From Cordilura impudica (taxonomy: Eukaryota > Arthropoda > Insecta > Diptera > Scathophagidae): DNA of 64,000 bases. Made by a program: the position numbers and the translations under genes. The stretch spans positions 26,894,177-26,958,176 of the forward strand of contig OY821522.1 of assembly GCA_963682025.1 (NCBI GenBank). The letters are read 5' to 3'. A model generated the notes under the pieces. That model was not told the DNA's origin. It searched no databases and worked only from the letters and a program-made list of their open reading frames with translations. How positions within the stretch are numbered: position 1 is the stretch's first letter; the number at the start of each line of letters is the position of its first letter. This document shows positions 1 to 12,516 of the stretch, piece by piece.

Positions 1-995
1 AAAAACAAAGATAGTGAAAATGGCCAATTCCGACATATCTATGGTGGGTAAAAACCTACAAATATTTAAGGGTACATACATACATGCATGAACTATTAGA
101 AGAAGAAGATAGAGAAATATACGTTAAAAACATCTACAATTTAAAATTAACGAAACAAGTTCGTATAGATTCTAATTTTATAGATTTGAAAAAAGCATTA
201 GAAAGCGCGTTTCATAATCCAAAAACTTTACAACATGTTCTGACGGATTTGGGAACAATAAAACAAAATAACAAGACCATATCTGATTTTAGGGAACAAA
301 TTGCCGATCAATTAAGTAATTTCTAAATAAAAAATTTACCAAATATTACACAAGACAGTAAAGACGCAATGTACAAAATGAGTGATAGCATCGCACTCAA
401 TGTTTTCAGGGGTAAACATGGAATATCGACAAATTTTATTAGCAAACATGCCAAATTTATTAGCAAACATGCCTTCAATGAAGCAGTCGAAAAATGCATA
501 ATAGGAAGAACAAATTTAGGGTTACGGAATGAGAATTTTTTTCATATTAATATTCGTTTCAACAACAACTATAGAGGAACATTTTTCGGTTCCAATTATC
601 GCGGAAATAACAATTACAGAAACAACAATGGCTATAATATCTTCGGAAACAAGGCCAATATTACCAATTATAGAGACAATAATGAAAATTTTAGAAATAA
701 TAACAATTACAACAATAACCACAAAAATTTCAACACAAATGGACCTATAAATGGAAATTATGAAAATAACAACAATTGCAACAATGGACACAAAAATTTC
801 AACACGAATAACAACATGAAAGGAAGTTTTGACAAAAACCACAATTTCAACTTTAATAATAATTATAATAATGATAACAATTATAGAAACAACAACAGAA
901 ACAACAATTTCAACAATAACCACAACAAAAGAAAAGGCAATAGTATAAGTCGAATAAATAACAGAAATACTAATAAGATACAATGTACACAATGA
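1..995 (+). pseudogene. Ty3/gypsy gag remnant, unit A
   Basis: Two open stretches (84-326 and 369-995) look like consecutive pieces of one retrotransposon Gag. The second ends in a long Asn/Arg-rich tail (about residues 70-195), an RNA-binding-like composition seen in Gag proteins of mdg1/412-type elements; the motif CIIGRTNLGLRN sits just before it. Stops after the HIYGG motif (about 48) and at 324-326 break the frame. The antisense strand is open as a Val/Ile-rich shadow and is not a gene. Lineage assignment is from memory of such Gags. The N-terminal part lies left of the window but is seen in the paralogue at 5523. Confidence 0.6.
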
Positions 996-1247
996 ACAAT
1001 GTACAATGAATACTTTTTTTTCCTTCCATATAACGAAGGCCCTCCCTAAAGACACATAGATCTCTCCACTACACCGCCGCACTGTGGCTGAAATTTTGAT
1101 TTCATTGGCCAAAAGTCTAATTTTTGTCACCGATTTTTAAAATTTTAACGTCTTTTTGTAGCTAATATATCCAGATTAAGGTAGCCAAAACATTAGGTTA
1201 AACTATTGCTAACTGTGGGCGTGGCATGCTGTGAATCTCAACTGTTT
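996..1247. other. Gene-free spacer with GCCGCACTGTGG repeat
   Basis: No credible ORF. The stretch around 1070-1140 resembles the stretch after the gypsy LTR at 12850-12930 (GCCGCAC.GTGG, then GGCC, then a T-run and ACCGATTTT), so it is probably a dispersed repeat fragment. It recurs at 6755-7006 in unit B. Confidence 0.4.
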
Positions 1248-1713
1248 TTATACTCTATACCACTATGTGGCTTGGCTATAATGACTTTGTGCTGCTGTTC
1301 GTAACTACCAAAAATATTTGACCTAGACCCATCTTTAATTACACCGATCGAATCAGAATCACTAACTGATTCGATTTAACGATGTCCGTCCGTGTGTCCG
1401 TCCGTCCGTCCGTCCGTCTGTGTGCCCATGTAAACCTTGTAATCAAACTGCAGGTCGCAAATATGAATATATTTTGACGAAATTTGATATGTAAGCTTTT
1501 ATTGGCCATAGGATGAATGCTATTGAAATTGGCGAGAATCGGTCCATGTTCAGACCTAGCCCCCATACAAATGACCCCTATGAAATCGACATAAATTGTC
1601 ATAAGATCCAAATTGTCATATAGATCTTACTCAAATTGGGTTTGTATGCGTTTATTACATCCATTAATGAGTAGTCTAAAAATGACCGACTATAATTTTC
1701 ATACTTGTTTTAA
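1248..1713 (-). repeat. TATACCC dispersed repeat, internally deleted (unit A)
   Basis: Reverse-oriented copy of the repeat seen complete at 44914-45706. It begins with the TATACC-type end, carries the CCGT tandem stretch (about 1387-1420) and ends with ACTATAATTTTC then ACTTGTTTT. Compared with the complete copy about 330 bp in the middle are missing, and the deletion joins directly to CCGACTATA near 1686. Confidence 0.75.
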
Positions 1714-2238
1714 TTTCAGAAAAAGGTGATTTTTTTTGTTTTTTATCAAAAATAAATGGTTACTACACGCAAGTTATCGTAGCTAATGACCTGCGGTCTT
1801 TGCAAGGTTGGTAGGATTGCAATCTTTAGTTGTTGTAAGTGGTCACAGCTCTACCGTTTAATATTAGGGGCGTTATGAAATATTTATTAAACTACTATAT
1901 TATTCTCTAATTTAAATTTTAATGGAATAGAACTTCTAGGGAACAAAAGGGAACAAGAAACGTACACCGCCCGGAAAAAGGTGGAAGTGTCCTCTTTAAA
2001 CCCGTGACGGCCCGTGGGTAGAACACTTTTTTCATTTTAATGAAATTATTCTAAAAAAATTCAAATTACGATAATTTAAACAGCCCTATAAGTACTCGTA
2101 TACAATGGTGTATTTAATTTGTGCTTTAGGTATTTTATAGCTTATAATAGTCATTATTTGTTCTATTACCATAATATATTTGTAAGTAAGAATGTCAATA
2201 CATAGAGTATGTAATTCATTAGTAACCTGGGTTACTAA
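1714..2238. repeat. Unclassified repeat upstream of transposase part (unit A)
   Basis: About 520 bp conserved in units A and B and, up to the Helitron insertion, in D (24108-24542). No ORF of note. The right part (from about 2088) is also present in unit C. It holds the empty Helitron target site between 2144 and 2145. It may contain the intron or 5' flank of the transposase-like gene that follows. Confidence 0.6.
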
Positions 2239-3058
2239 TGGGGATGTGATGGTTCTTCGGAACAGAAACAATACAAACAAGTAGTACGTGAAAATATTTC
2301 GGACTCAGATATGTTCATGGTGTCATTTGTACCATTGCAATTGAAAAATATTTTGGAAGATTCAGAGCCTTCGACTAGTACAACGCAAACAATGGAAATT
2401 TGGAAAAATGAGACACCATCTTCTACGAAATACTGCAGGCCAATCAAATTTGAATTTAAAAAAGAAACTCATGATGCCATTAACAAAGAAGTTAGTGATA
2501 TCAAGGCCCAAATTGCAACACTACAGCCATTACAATTACAGTTAGATGGGCAGCAAATTGAAGTAAGTTACCAATTAGTGCTGACAGTGATAGATGGAAA
2601 AGAAGGTCAGGCTTTGACTAACACGAAGGCTGCATCCAGCTGCATTATATGCCAAGCGACATCAAGCCAATTAAACCAAGTCCCGACAAGATCATTAGAT
2701 AATACGAATGCATATGAATTTGGATTATCACCAATACATGCAAGAATCCGACTTATGGAATACATTTTAAGAATCAGTCATGATTTGGATTTCGGATCTT
2801 CAGGATCAATAAGAAACAACGAAACCAACAAAGAGTTAAGAAGTTCAAAAAAGAAACATGTTCAAGATGAATGTCGCAAATTCGGATTGATTATCAGCCA
2901 AAACAAGGGTCAGGCAATACAAATGATGGCAATACCGAAGATTCTTTTCAGATCTAGAAACAGCATCTGAAATAACAGGAGTGGATTCAAAACATATTTT
3001 CAGATTTAAAATAATCGTAGAAGCACTTGTCTGCAATGAAGAAATGCAGCCAGAACAC
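2239..3058 (+). pseudogene. Transposase-like protein, middle part (unit A)
   Basis: Open from about 2239, upstream of the first ATG at 2311. Visible features are CDGSS near the start, [23 protein letters not shown], a CxxC pair (SCIICQATS), the block FGLSPIHARIR, and after a 1-bp frame change a GNTNDG block. A 4-bp deletion near 2935 damages the GNTARRFF motif seen in unit C. From memory this resembles a family of uncharacterised arthropod and cnidarian repeat-borne proteins with exactly this motif order; its superfamily is not known to me. It ends where a 5'-truncated LINE begins, after EEMQPEH. The matching N-terminal part lies at the other end of each unit. Confidence 0.6.
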
Positions 3059-4361
3059 GTGGTGAGAAGTCCTCGCTAAGAGTGGCGTATTCTCAACAAG
3101 ACAAACTGGTCAAACGTAGTGCCAGAAACGACAAAAGAAGGTGGTATAACCAACTTGCTTCTGATGCACAAAAAGCTTCAACAGAGCATAGAACTAAGGA
3201 TCTGTATAGCATTACCAAGAGGCTCACCGGTAAAAATTTCAAAAGATCTCTCAAAAACGCCGAAGGAGATTTAACAACATCGGCGAAAGATCAGATGGAA
3301 ATTTGGAAACAGCATTACTCCAATATGCTTTCCTCGACAACTTCCAACTACCAAAATATATGTGCCTGCGATTCTCATGTAGTAAGGCAAGACATCTACG
3401 TAGAATGCCCAGCCGTAGCAGAAGTTATCGCTGCAATAAATTCCTTGAAATCAAATAAGGCTCCTGGAACCGACAATATATCGCCCGAAATGCTTAAAGC
3501 CAACTCTCATATCACAGCCAACATATTGCTTCCCCTTATACAAAATTTCTGGCGTACGCACGAACTTGACCCACATTTAAAAGAAGGTCTTATAGTCAAC
3601 ATCCCCAAAAAAGGTGACCTGTCGTAATGTAGAAACTGGAGGGGCATCACCATCCTTAGTTCAGTTAATAAAGTAATAGCTCTGACAATAAACAAGAGAA
3701 TATCCGATACTGTTCTTGGGGACCTTAGACCCGAACAAGCTGGCTTCTGGCACCAAAAGTCTTGTGTAGACCACATCAATATTCTACGGATAATTTTAGA
3801 ACAATCCACAGAACTTCGCTCGCCGTTTTACCGGGTATTTATCGACTTTGAGAAAGCTTTCGTTACACTAGATCAAAACGCTATATGGGGCGCTCTCTCT
3901 TGCAAAGGGGTTCCCCGAAAATCATTAGCCTTGCCCAGTCTTTATACTGTAATGCAAAATGTTATGTTGTCCACAATAACGCTTTGAGCAGCAATGTTGA
4001 CGTCGTGACTGGCGTCCGCCAGGGTTGTGTGTTATCGCTCTTGCTCTTTAACATCGTTCTAGATGTTATAGTTCGCAATGCTACCAGAGTAAATAGAGGT
4101 ATCAGCTGGGGTCTCAACCAACAACTTGAGAGTCTAGAGTATGCAGACGATATCTGCCTTCTTTCCCACAGCTATAAAAGCATGAAGTCGAAGCTAAAGT
4201 GCTTGGAAACAGAGGCTGCAAAAGCTGGCCTGAAAATAAACATTGGCAAGAGTAAAGTAATGCGCTGCAATACCGTGAATAAAAACAAATTCCGCATAGG
4301 AAATACTGAATTGGAAGAGGTCACGTCATTCTGCTACCTGGGTAGCATTTTAACAAATACG
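3059..4361 (+). pseudogene. LINE reverse transcriptase, 5' and 3' truncated (unit A)
   Basis: Non-LTR reverse transcriptase without an endonuclease domain. Visible are NKAPGTDNISPEML, NWRGITILSS, LRPEQAGF, the first catalytic-aspartate block FIDFEKAF, GVRQGCVLSLLLFN and the catalytic YADD box (about 4139). A TAA at 3625-3627 interrupts it and a 1-bp deletion near 3911 shifts frame; both are also in unit B. It stops at 4361 in the strand after YADD. Similar proteins are often annotated as endonuclease-reverse transcriptases; the clade (RTE-like?) is uncertain. Confidence 0.8.
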
Positions 4362-4441
4362 ATTAAATAACAAAAGAAAACACATTGATTAAACAAACAA
4401 AAATGAATATCCTACAATAAGAAACTTTAAATTAAACAATT
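4362..4441. other. Junction spacer between units A and B
   Basis: A-rich 80 bp immediately after the abrupt end of unit A. No match elsewhere in the window apart from a short AAAACACATTG shared with 5256 on the other side of the TATACCC element, which suggests that element was inserted into A-rich leader-like DNA. Confidence 0.3.
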
Positions 4442-5250
4442 AACAAGTAAGAAAATTATAGTCGGTCTAGACCGACTATACGATACCCTATACCATGCGT
4501 TTAGAGACCCTATCTCTTAGGCCAAACTAACTCGACATAGAAAATAAGATAAACCAAATTTGAGTGAGATTTTTATTAATTTTTTTGGCTGCAGACATGA
4601 AAAAGTACATATCGGATGCTATATCTATATGGGCACTAGGCCTAAAATTGGACCGATCCTGATCATGTTTGGTAAAGTCTCTTGTATTTTGCAAAAATAT
4701 ATACAAACAAAATTTGAAAAGAATCAGTGCAATATTTTTGTTTTTTGATAGATTTAAGTGCAGATCGGGAAGCAGCTCTACATGGTGCCTACGAGTAAGG
4801 GTTGTCCCATAGGCATAATTTTTGGACTACTCATTAATGGATGTAATAAACGCATACAAACCCAATTTGAGTAAGCTCTATATGATAATTTGGATCTTAT
4901 GGCAATTTATGTCGATTTCATAGGGGTCATTTGTATGGGGGCTAGGTCTGAACATGGACCGATTTTCACCAATTTTAGCAGCGATAAAAGCTCATAGCCG
5001 ATAAAAGCTCATATGCCAAATTTCATCAAAATACACTCATATTTGCGACCTGCAGTTTGATTACAAGGTTTACATGGACACACAGACGCACGGACGGACA
5101 CACGGACGGACATCGTTAAATCGAATCAGATAGTGATTCTGATTCGATCGGTATAATAAGAGATGGGTCTAGGTCGAATATTTTTGGTAGTTACAAACAG
5201 CAGCACAAAGTCATTATACCCAAACCACATAGTGGTATAGGGTATAAAAA
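4442..5250 (+). repeat. TATACCC dispersed repeat (spacer copy)
   Basis: Near full-length forward copy. The left end is AACAAGTAAGAAAATTA followed by a perfect 24-bp palindrome (4457-4480, core GTCGGTCTAGACCGAC). The right end carries TATACCC...GGGTATA in hairpin arrangement at about 5215-5247. A GGAC tandem tract lies near 5080-5115. ORFs in it recur in every copy because the repeat is conserved; I see no sign that they are genes. Confidence 0.8.
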
Positions 5251-5522
5251 TAAAAACACATTGTAAAAATAAACACTATAAACAAAATTTTGCAAAAATA
5301 TGATTAAAGAAATGAAAAAATTAAACAGCTGATCTATAAAATATGATAAAGAACCAAATATAGAGAACTGTTTTTTCCATAGTAACCGGTAATCGCACGG
5401 AGATGCTAGATTTACAAGATACACTTAAAGAAATTTATTAATGATATAAAACATTTTTATCTGAAAATTTCATTATTACATTAACTTCATATTTTTAATT
5501 TGAAAATTATTTTATTCGGCAA
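5251..5522 (+). other. Leader of gypsy gag remnant
   Basis: AT-rich stretch with no ORF, directly upstream of the gag ATG at 5523. Probably the 5' leader of the retrotransposon whose gag follows. No LTR or primer binding site is recognisable here. Confidence 0.3.
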
Positions 5523-6754
5523 ATGAATTTTATAAAAGAATGTATAGATGAGTTAGAAAAGCTCAAATCAAATATAAAGAGTAAAAATAGGGTCTATGAA
5601 GGAAAATACAAGGAAACAGAATTAGAAAGATTAGAATATTTAACACATATCGTAGAAAATTCTTTTAAAACTGATGAAAATAAAGAAAATAACAATCTAA
5701 AAATAGAATTTGAAAAATTACATAGGGAACTTACGATAATAATAGAAAATATAAATATAAAAAACAAAGATAGTGAAAATGGCCAATTCCGACATATCTA
5801 TGGTGGGTAAAAACCTACAAATATTTAAGGGTACATACATACATGCAAGAACTATTAGAAGAAGAAGATAGAGAAATATACGTTAAAAACATCTACAATT
5901 TAAAATTAACGAAACAAGTTCGTATAGATTCTAATTTTATAGATTAGAAAAAAGCATTAGAAAACGCGTTTCATAATCCAAAAACTTTACAACATGTTCT
6001 GACGGATTTGGGAACAATAAAACAAAATAACAAGACCATATCTGATTTTAGGGAACAAATTGCCGATCAATTAAGTAATTTCTAAATAAAAAATTTACCA
6101 AATATTACACAAGACAGTAAAGACGCAATGTACAAAATGAGTGATAGCATCGCACTCAATGTTTTCAGGGGTAAACATGGAATATCGACAAATTTTATTA
6201 GCAAACATGCCAAATTTATTAGCAAACATGCCTTCAATGAAGCAGTCGAAAAATGCATAATAGGAAGAACAAATTTAGGGTTACGGAATGAGAATTTTTT
6301 TCATATTAATATTCGTTTCAACAACAACTATAGAGGAACATTTTTCGGTTCCAATTATCGCGGAAATAACAATTACAGAAACAACAATGGCTATAATATC
6401 TTCGGAAACAAGGCCAATATTACCAATTATAGAGACAATAATGAAAATTTTAGAAATAATAACAATTACAACAATAACCACAAAAATTTCAACACAAATG
6501 GACCTATAAATGGAAATTATGAAAATAACAACAATTGCAACAATGGACACAAAAATTTCAACACGAATAACAACATGAAAGGAAGTTTTGACAAAAACCA
6601 CAATTTCAACTTTAATAATAATTATAATAATGATAACAATTATAGAAACAACAACAGAAACAACAATTTCAATACTAACCACAACAAAAGAAAAGGCAAT
6701 AGTATAAGTCGAATAAATAACAGAAATACTAATAAGATACAATGTACACAATGA
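5523..6754 (+). pseudogene. Ty3/gypsy gag remnant, unit B
   Basis: Begins with ATG at 5523 and gives a 95-residue Lys/Glu-rich helical N-terminal piece ending HIYGG. The following piece matches 84-326 of unit A but has TAG where A has TTG (5944-5946), and the Asn/Arg-rich C-terminal piece spans 6128-6754. So this copy carries at least three stops. It shows the N terminus that is missing from unit A. Function in an intact element would be the structural capsid/RNA-binding protein of a Ty3/gypsy retrotransposon; that is inferred from composition and from the downstream pol remnants. Confidence 0.6.
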
Positions 6755-7006
6755 ACAATGTACAATGAATACTTTTTTTTCCTTCCATATAACGAAGGCC
6801 CTCCCTAAAGACACATAGATCTCTCCACTACACCGCCGCACTGTGGCTGAAATTTTGATTTCATTGGCCAAAAGTCTAATTTTTGTCACCGATTTTTAAA
6901 ATTTTAACGTCTTTTTGTAGCTAATATATCCAGATTAAGGTAGCCAAAACATTAGGTTAAACTATTGCTAACTGTGGGCGTGGCATGCTCTGAATCTCAA
7001 CTGTTT
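6755..7006. other. Gene-free spacer (unit B)
   Basis: Copy of 996-1247 with few differences. No gene seen. Confidence 0.4.
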
Positions 7007-7472
7007 TTATACTCTATACCACTATGTGGCTTGGCTATAATGACTTTGTGCTGCTGTTCGTAACTACCAAAAATATTTGACCTAGACCCATCTTTAATTA
7101 CACCGATCGAATCAGAATCACTAACTGATTCGATTTAACGATGTCCGTCCGTGTGTCCGTCCGTCCGTCCGTCCGTCTGTGTGCCCATGTAAACCTTGTA
7201 ATCAAACTGCAGGTCGCAAATATGAATATATTTTGACGAAATTGGATATGTAAGCTTTTATTGGCCATAGGATGAATGCTATTGAAATTGGCGAGAATCG
7301 GTCCATGTTCAGACCTAGCCCCCATACAAATGACCCCTATGAAATCGACATAAATTGTCATAAGATCCAAATTGTCATATAGATCTTACTCAAATTGGGT
7401 TTGTATGCATTTATTACATCCATTAATGAGTAGTCTAAAAATGACCGACTATAATTTTCATACTTGTTTTAA
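7007..7472 (-). repeat. TATACCC dispersed repeat, internally deleted (unit B)
   Basis: Carries the same internal deletion as 1248-1713, so that deletion predates the A/B duplication. Confidence 0.75.
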
Positions 7473-7987
7473 TTTCAGAAAAAGGTGATTTTTTTTGTTT
7501 TTTATCAAAAATAAATGGTTACTACACGCAAGTTATCGTAGCTAATGACCTGCGGTCTTTGCAAGGTTGGTAGGATTGCAATCTTTAGTTGTTGTAAGTG
7601 GTCACAGCTCTACCGTTTAATATTAGGGGCGTTATGAAATATTTATTAAACTACTATATTATTCTCTAATTTAAATTTTAATGGAATAGAACTTCTAGGG
7701 AACAAAAGGGAACAAGAAACGTACACCGCCCGGAAGTGTCCTCTTTAAACCCGTGACGGCCCGTGGGTAGAACACTTTTTTCATTTTAATGAAATTATTC
7801 TAAAAAAATTCAAATTACGATAATTTAAACAGCCCTATAAGTACTCGTATACAATGGTGTATTTAATTTGTGCTTTAGGTATTTTATAGCTTATAATAGT
7901 CATTATTTGTTCTATTACCATAATATATTTGTAAGTAAGAATGTCAATACATAGAGTATGTAATTCATTAGTAACCTGGGTTACTAA
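7473..7987. repeat. Unclassified repeat upstream of transposase part (unit B)
   Basis: Copy of 1714-2238 with a 10-bp deletion near 7735. The empty Helitron site lies between 7893 and 7894. Confidence 0.6.
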
Positions 7988-8806
7988 TGGCGATGTGATG
8001 GTTCTTGGGAGCAGAAACAATACAAACAAGTAGTACGTGAAAATATTTCGGACTCAGATATGTTCATGGTGTCATTTGTACCATTGCAATTGAAAAATAT
8101 TTTGGAAGATTCAGAGCCTTCGACTAGTACAACGCAAACAATGGAAATTTGGAAAAATGAGACACCATCTTCTACGAAATACTGCAGGCCAATCAAATTT
8201 GAATTTAAAAAAGAAACTCATGATGCCATTAACAAAGAAGTTAGTGATATCAAGGCCCAAATTGCAACACTACAGCCATTACAATTACAGTTAGATGGGC
8301 AGCAAATTGAAGTAAGTTACCAATTAGTGCTGACAGTGATAGATGGAAAAGAAGGTCAGGCTTTGACTAACACGAAGGCTGCATCCAGCTGCATTATATG
8401 CCAAGCGACATCAAGCCAATTAAACCAAGTCCCGACAAGATCATTAGATAATACGAATGCATATGAATTTGGATTATCACCAATACATGCAAGAATACGA
8501 CTTATGGAACACATTTTAAGAATCAGTCATGATTTGGATTTCGGATCTTCAGGATCAATAAGAAACAACGAAACCAACAAAGAGTTAAGAAGTTCAAAAA
8601 GAAACATGTTCAAGATGAATGTCGCAAATTCGGATTGATTATCAGCCAAAACAAGGGTCAGGCAATACAAATGATGGCAATACCGAAGATTCTTTTCAGA
8701 TCTAGAAACAGCATCTGAAATAACAGGAGTGGATTCAAAACATATTTTCAGATTTAAAATAATCGTAGAAGCACTTGTCTGCAATGAAGAAATGCAGCCA
8801 GAACAC
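7988..8806 (+). pseudogene. Transposase-like protein, middle part (unit B)
   Basis: Same as 2239-3058. It has an extra 1-bp deletion in an A-run near 8597 that moves the frame earlier, and shares with unit A the 4-bp deletion that destroys the GNTARRFF motif (near 8682). The CxxC pair (SCIICQAT) and FGLSPIHARIR are intact. Confidence 0.6.
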
Positions 8807-10642
8807 GTGGTGAGAAGTCCTCGCTAAGAGTGGCGTATTCTCAACAAGACAAACTGGTCAAACGTAGTGCCAGAAACGACAAAAGAAGGTGGTATAACCA
8901 ACTTGCTTCTGATGGACAAAAAGCTTCAACAGAGCATAGAACTAAGGATCTGTATAGCATTACCAAGAGGCTCACCGGTAAAAATTTCAAAAGATCTCTC
9001 AAAAACGCCGAAGGAGATTTAACAACATCGGCGAAAGATCAGATGGAAATTTGGAAACAGCATTACTCCAATATGCTTTCCTCGACAACTTCCAACTACC
9101 AAAATATATGTGCCTGCGATTCTCATGTAGTAAGGCAAGACATCTACGTAGAATGCCCAGCCGTAGCAGAAGTTATCGCTGCAATAAATTCCTTGAAATC
9201 AAATAAGGCTCCTGGAACCGACAATATATCGCCCGAAATGCTTAAAGCCAACTCTCATATCACAGCCAACATATTGCTTCCCCTTATACAAAATTTCTGG
9301 CGTACGCACGAACTTGACCCACATTTAAAAGAAGGTCTTATAGTCAACATCCCCAAAAAAGGTGACCTGTCGTAATGTAGAAACTGGAGGGGCATCACCA
9401 TCCTTAGTTCAGTTAATAAAGTAATAGCTCTGACAATAAACAAGAGAATATCCGATACTGTTCTTGGGGACCTTAGACCCGAACAAGCTGGCTTCTGGCA
9501 CCAAAAGTCTTGTGTAGACCACATCAATATTCTACGGATAATTTTAGAACAATCCACAGAACTTCGCTCGCCGTTTTACCTGGTATTTATCGACTTTGAG
9601 AAAGCTTTCGTTACACTAGATCAAAACGCAATATGGGGCGCTCTCTCTTGCAAAGGGGTTCCCCGAAAATCATTAGCCTTGCCCAGTCTTTATACTGTAA
9701 TGCAAAATGTTATGTTGTCCACAATAACGCTTTGAGCAGCAATGTTGACGTCGTGACTGGCGTCCGCCAGGGTTGTGTGTTATCGCTCTTGCTCTTTAAC
9801 ATCGTTCTAGATGTTATAGTTCGCAATGCTACCAGAGTAAATAGAGGTATCAGCTGGGGTCTCAACCAACAACTTGAGAGTCTAGAGTATGCAGACGATA
9901 TCTGCCTTCTTTCCCACAGCTATAAAAGCATGAAGTCGAAGCTAAAGTGCTTGGAAACAGAGGCAGCAAAAGCTGGCCTGAAAATAAACATTGGCAAGAG
10001 TAAAGTAATGCGCTGCAATACCGTGAATAAAAACAAATTCCGCATAGGAAATACTGAATTGGAAGAGGTCACGTCATTCTGCTACCTGGGTAGCATTTTA
10101 ACAAATACGGGTGGTTCCAGCAATGATGTTGCGTACCGAATATCTAAAGCTAATCAAGCAAATTTTCCGTAATATCCAGGCACACTAAGGTAAGAATATT
10201 TAACTCTTGTGCCAAATCTGTGCTCCTTTATGCGTGCGAGACGTGGAACACAACAGAACATGATATAAGCTCCCTACAAGTGTTTGGTAATCGATGTCTT
10301 CGCAGAATACTAAAAGTTTTTTGGCCTAACACCATATCCAATGCAGAACTTTGGAGACAAACAAACCAGCGGGCAATCCATATTGAAATAATGAATCGCA
10401 AATGGCGTTGGATTGGTCACACGCTGCGCGGGCCTCCAGGCGACGTTGCTAAAATCGCCATTGAGTGGAACCCACATGGTAGGACGAGAAGAGTAGGCAG
10501 ACCGTCTCATACATGGCGCCGTCAACTGAATATAGAAGTCATATCTACTGATCAAAGCTGGGGAGAAGTGAAGAGAATATCATCCAACCGGACCGAATGG
10601 AATAAATTCGTTGTGGCCCTTTGTTCCCAATAGGAACCACAG
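8807..10642 (+). pseudogene. LINE reverse transcriptase and 3' end (unit B)
   Basis: Longer copy than in A. After the catalytic YADD (about 9887) come GLKINIGKSKVMR, the thumb/connection region and the C-terminal block YACETWNTT...CLRRIL...RKWRWIGHTL typical of this LINE type, ending at TAG 10631-10633. It carries the TAA at 9373, the 1-bp deletion near 9659 shared with A, and its own ~20-bp deletion near 10163 that removes part of the sequence intact in C and D. No poly-A tail is visible; the next element begins at once. Confidence 0.8.
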
Positions 10643-12516
10643 GACATAATATATAATGTAAACGAAAACTTTAAATTTCTCATAGATACAGGAGTTGATA
10701 TTTTTATATGCAATATTAAAGATCTCTCCAATATTAATACAACATATAGAGTCAGATTTTCTGGCATAACAAATGAAGCCATAGATTGCATAGGTGCGAA
10801 AAATTTAAATTTAAAACTTTCAACAGAAACTATTCAACACAATTTTCATATAGTCGAAAACGATTTCCAATTCAAACCGACGGAATAATCGGACAAGATG
10901 TACTAACGAAGTATATGAGTAAAATTGATTTGGAAATATTTACAATTACTTTAAACATTAACGAACACGAAATAACGCTACCAATAAACCCAAAAACAAT
11001 ACATCAGACAAACATTGTCATACTAGCAAGATCAGAGGCAATAATTCCTCTTGATACAAAGATAGCAACTTTGAGAGCGATGATCCCAGCTATGGATGAA
11101 TCGAATAAGAAAATATTAACAATAACCAGAAATATGTAAAAACAAATGAAATAAACAATTATCAATGACGTTATAAACGGATATACGGATATACGTAAAA
11201 CAAAAAACTTAAATTTGAAAACACAAAGATTTTAAAAGAAATTTAATTAAAATAACAGATAATGAAACTATTGCAAGATGTAGCGATAATCCATCGAGCA
11301 CAAAGCTGAATTTGGAGGAACTGACATCAAAAATGCCTGATTTGAGAATAAACGAGCTTTGGTAAAAGTAGTCGAATATTTAATTTCAAGATTTTATTAT
11401 ATAATGAACCAGAAATAATACTTTGCAAAGAAAAACAGATAGAACTAATTAAAGAATATCACAATTCAACACATGGAGGACATTTAGTTGTCAGAAAAAC
11501 GACTCTAAAATTGAAACAACGCTATATATGGAAGAATATGAGCAAGTTAATAAAGCAATATGTAATAAATTGAAAACAATGCAAACTAAATAAACAAAAT
11601 AAACATATAAAAGAGAAATAAACATATAAAAGAGAAATTCATTTTAATGCAAACACCAGGAACCAGTTTTGAAACAGTATCAATTGATACAGTGGGACCT
11701 TTGAGATTATCAAACTATAACAGATATATTTTAACAATACAATGCGAACTAACAAAATATGTAGTAGCATATCTCATGGAAACAAAAATACAAAACCATT
11801 TTAAAGTACGGAAATTATAAAATCTTAAATCAGAATTTACGATCAAATTGATGTCAAAAATATGTAGTTTATTGGACATTAAACAAGTTTTCAGTGAACC
11901 ATACCATCATGAGACGTTAGGTTCAATAGAAAGAAATCATAGGGTACTCAACGAATTTCTGCTAAATTTTTGTAAAAATAGTGAGGGACTTCTGGATCCC
12001 TTATTTTACATTCGCGTATAATACAACCCCACACGTTGATACAGGTTATACACCATACGAATCGGTCTTTGGAAAACTACCAGACCCACCAAATGATCAA
12101 ATAAGAAAAGAAGAAAAACTTTATAATATAGAAAATTACTCAAAAGAATTAACACAAAGATTCAAATTCTCCCCAAAAAAAACACATGAATACTTAGACA
12201 TAACCAAAAAATAGCATAAGAAGTAAAAGAAACATTAACCCACTAAATCTAGAAGTAGGAGACTTAGTTCTACTTAGGAAAATGAATAGACAGAAAAATC
12301 AGGCGCCATATCATGGGCCATATAATATAATAAACAGACAGGGAGTTAATTCCATTTTAGATATAAATGGAGAAATAAGAAAATATCATAATAATATGTT
12401 AAAAAATTTATATATTTGTAAAATAAATTGAAAATCTATAAAATTTTTGAAATTTGTAAAAAAAAATTTTTGTGTCTTGAATATACAAAAATCGTTTTTT
12501 TTTCAAAGGGTGGGGG
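10643..12516 (+). pseudogene. Ty3/gypsy protease and integrase remnant (unit B)
   Basis: Decayed pol of an LTR retrotransposon. The protease shows FLIDTGVDI (about 10676-10702), followed in another frame by DGIIGQDVLTKY (from about 10880). Reverse transcriptase and RNase H are absent. Integrase is recognisable from its HHCC zinc region (HGGHLVVRKTTLKLKQ near 11474, then C..C near 11570), a core block IDTVGPLRLSN (11679), ETLGSIERNHRVL (near 11916), FTFAYNTTPHVDTGYTP (12006) and a C-terminal EVGDLVLLRK segment (12255). Many stops and shifts. Motif order fits mdg1/412-like Ty3/gypsy elements. Confidence 0.7.

Larger units (their letters stand above)
1..4361 (+). repeat. Tandem mosaic unit A (truncated)
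   Basis: First of four near-identical mosaic copies. It matches copy B at an offset of about 5759, which drops to 5749 after a 10-bp deletion in B near 7735 and to 5748 after a 1-bp deletion near 8597. It holds, in order, a gypsy gag remnant, a TATACCC element, an unclassified repeat, the middle part of a transposase-like gene and a LINE reverse transcriptase. Homology stops abruptly at 4361 inside the reverse transcriptase, where copy B continues. The left end is cut by the window edge. Confidence 0.85.

Noticed and set aside
522..1130. 202-codon minus-strand ORF rich in Val/Ile (and its copy at 6281-6889)
   Set aside because: Antisense reading of the Asn-rich gag tail; composition is an artefact of AAC/AAT codons read backwards.
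1380..1425. CCGTCCGTCCGT runs as a possible CRISPR-like or regulatory array
   Set aside because: Simple tandem tract inside the TATACCC repeat, present in nearly every copy and without spacers.
1950..1985. Stretch GTACACCGCCCGGAAAAAGG resembling the conserved 18S rRNA 3' region
   Set aside because: Only a short resemblance; the surrounding sequence shows no rRNA, and it recurs within a repeat.
4560..4748. Conserved 62-codon ORF (also on 14987, 22770, 34704, 45033 copies)
   Set aside because: Conserved because the repeat is conserved; several copies carry indels or altered length and no domain is seen.
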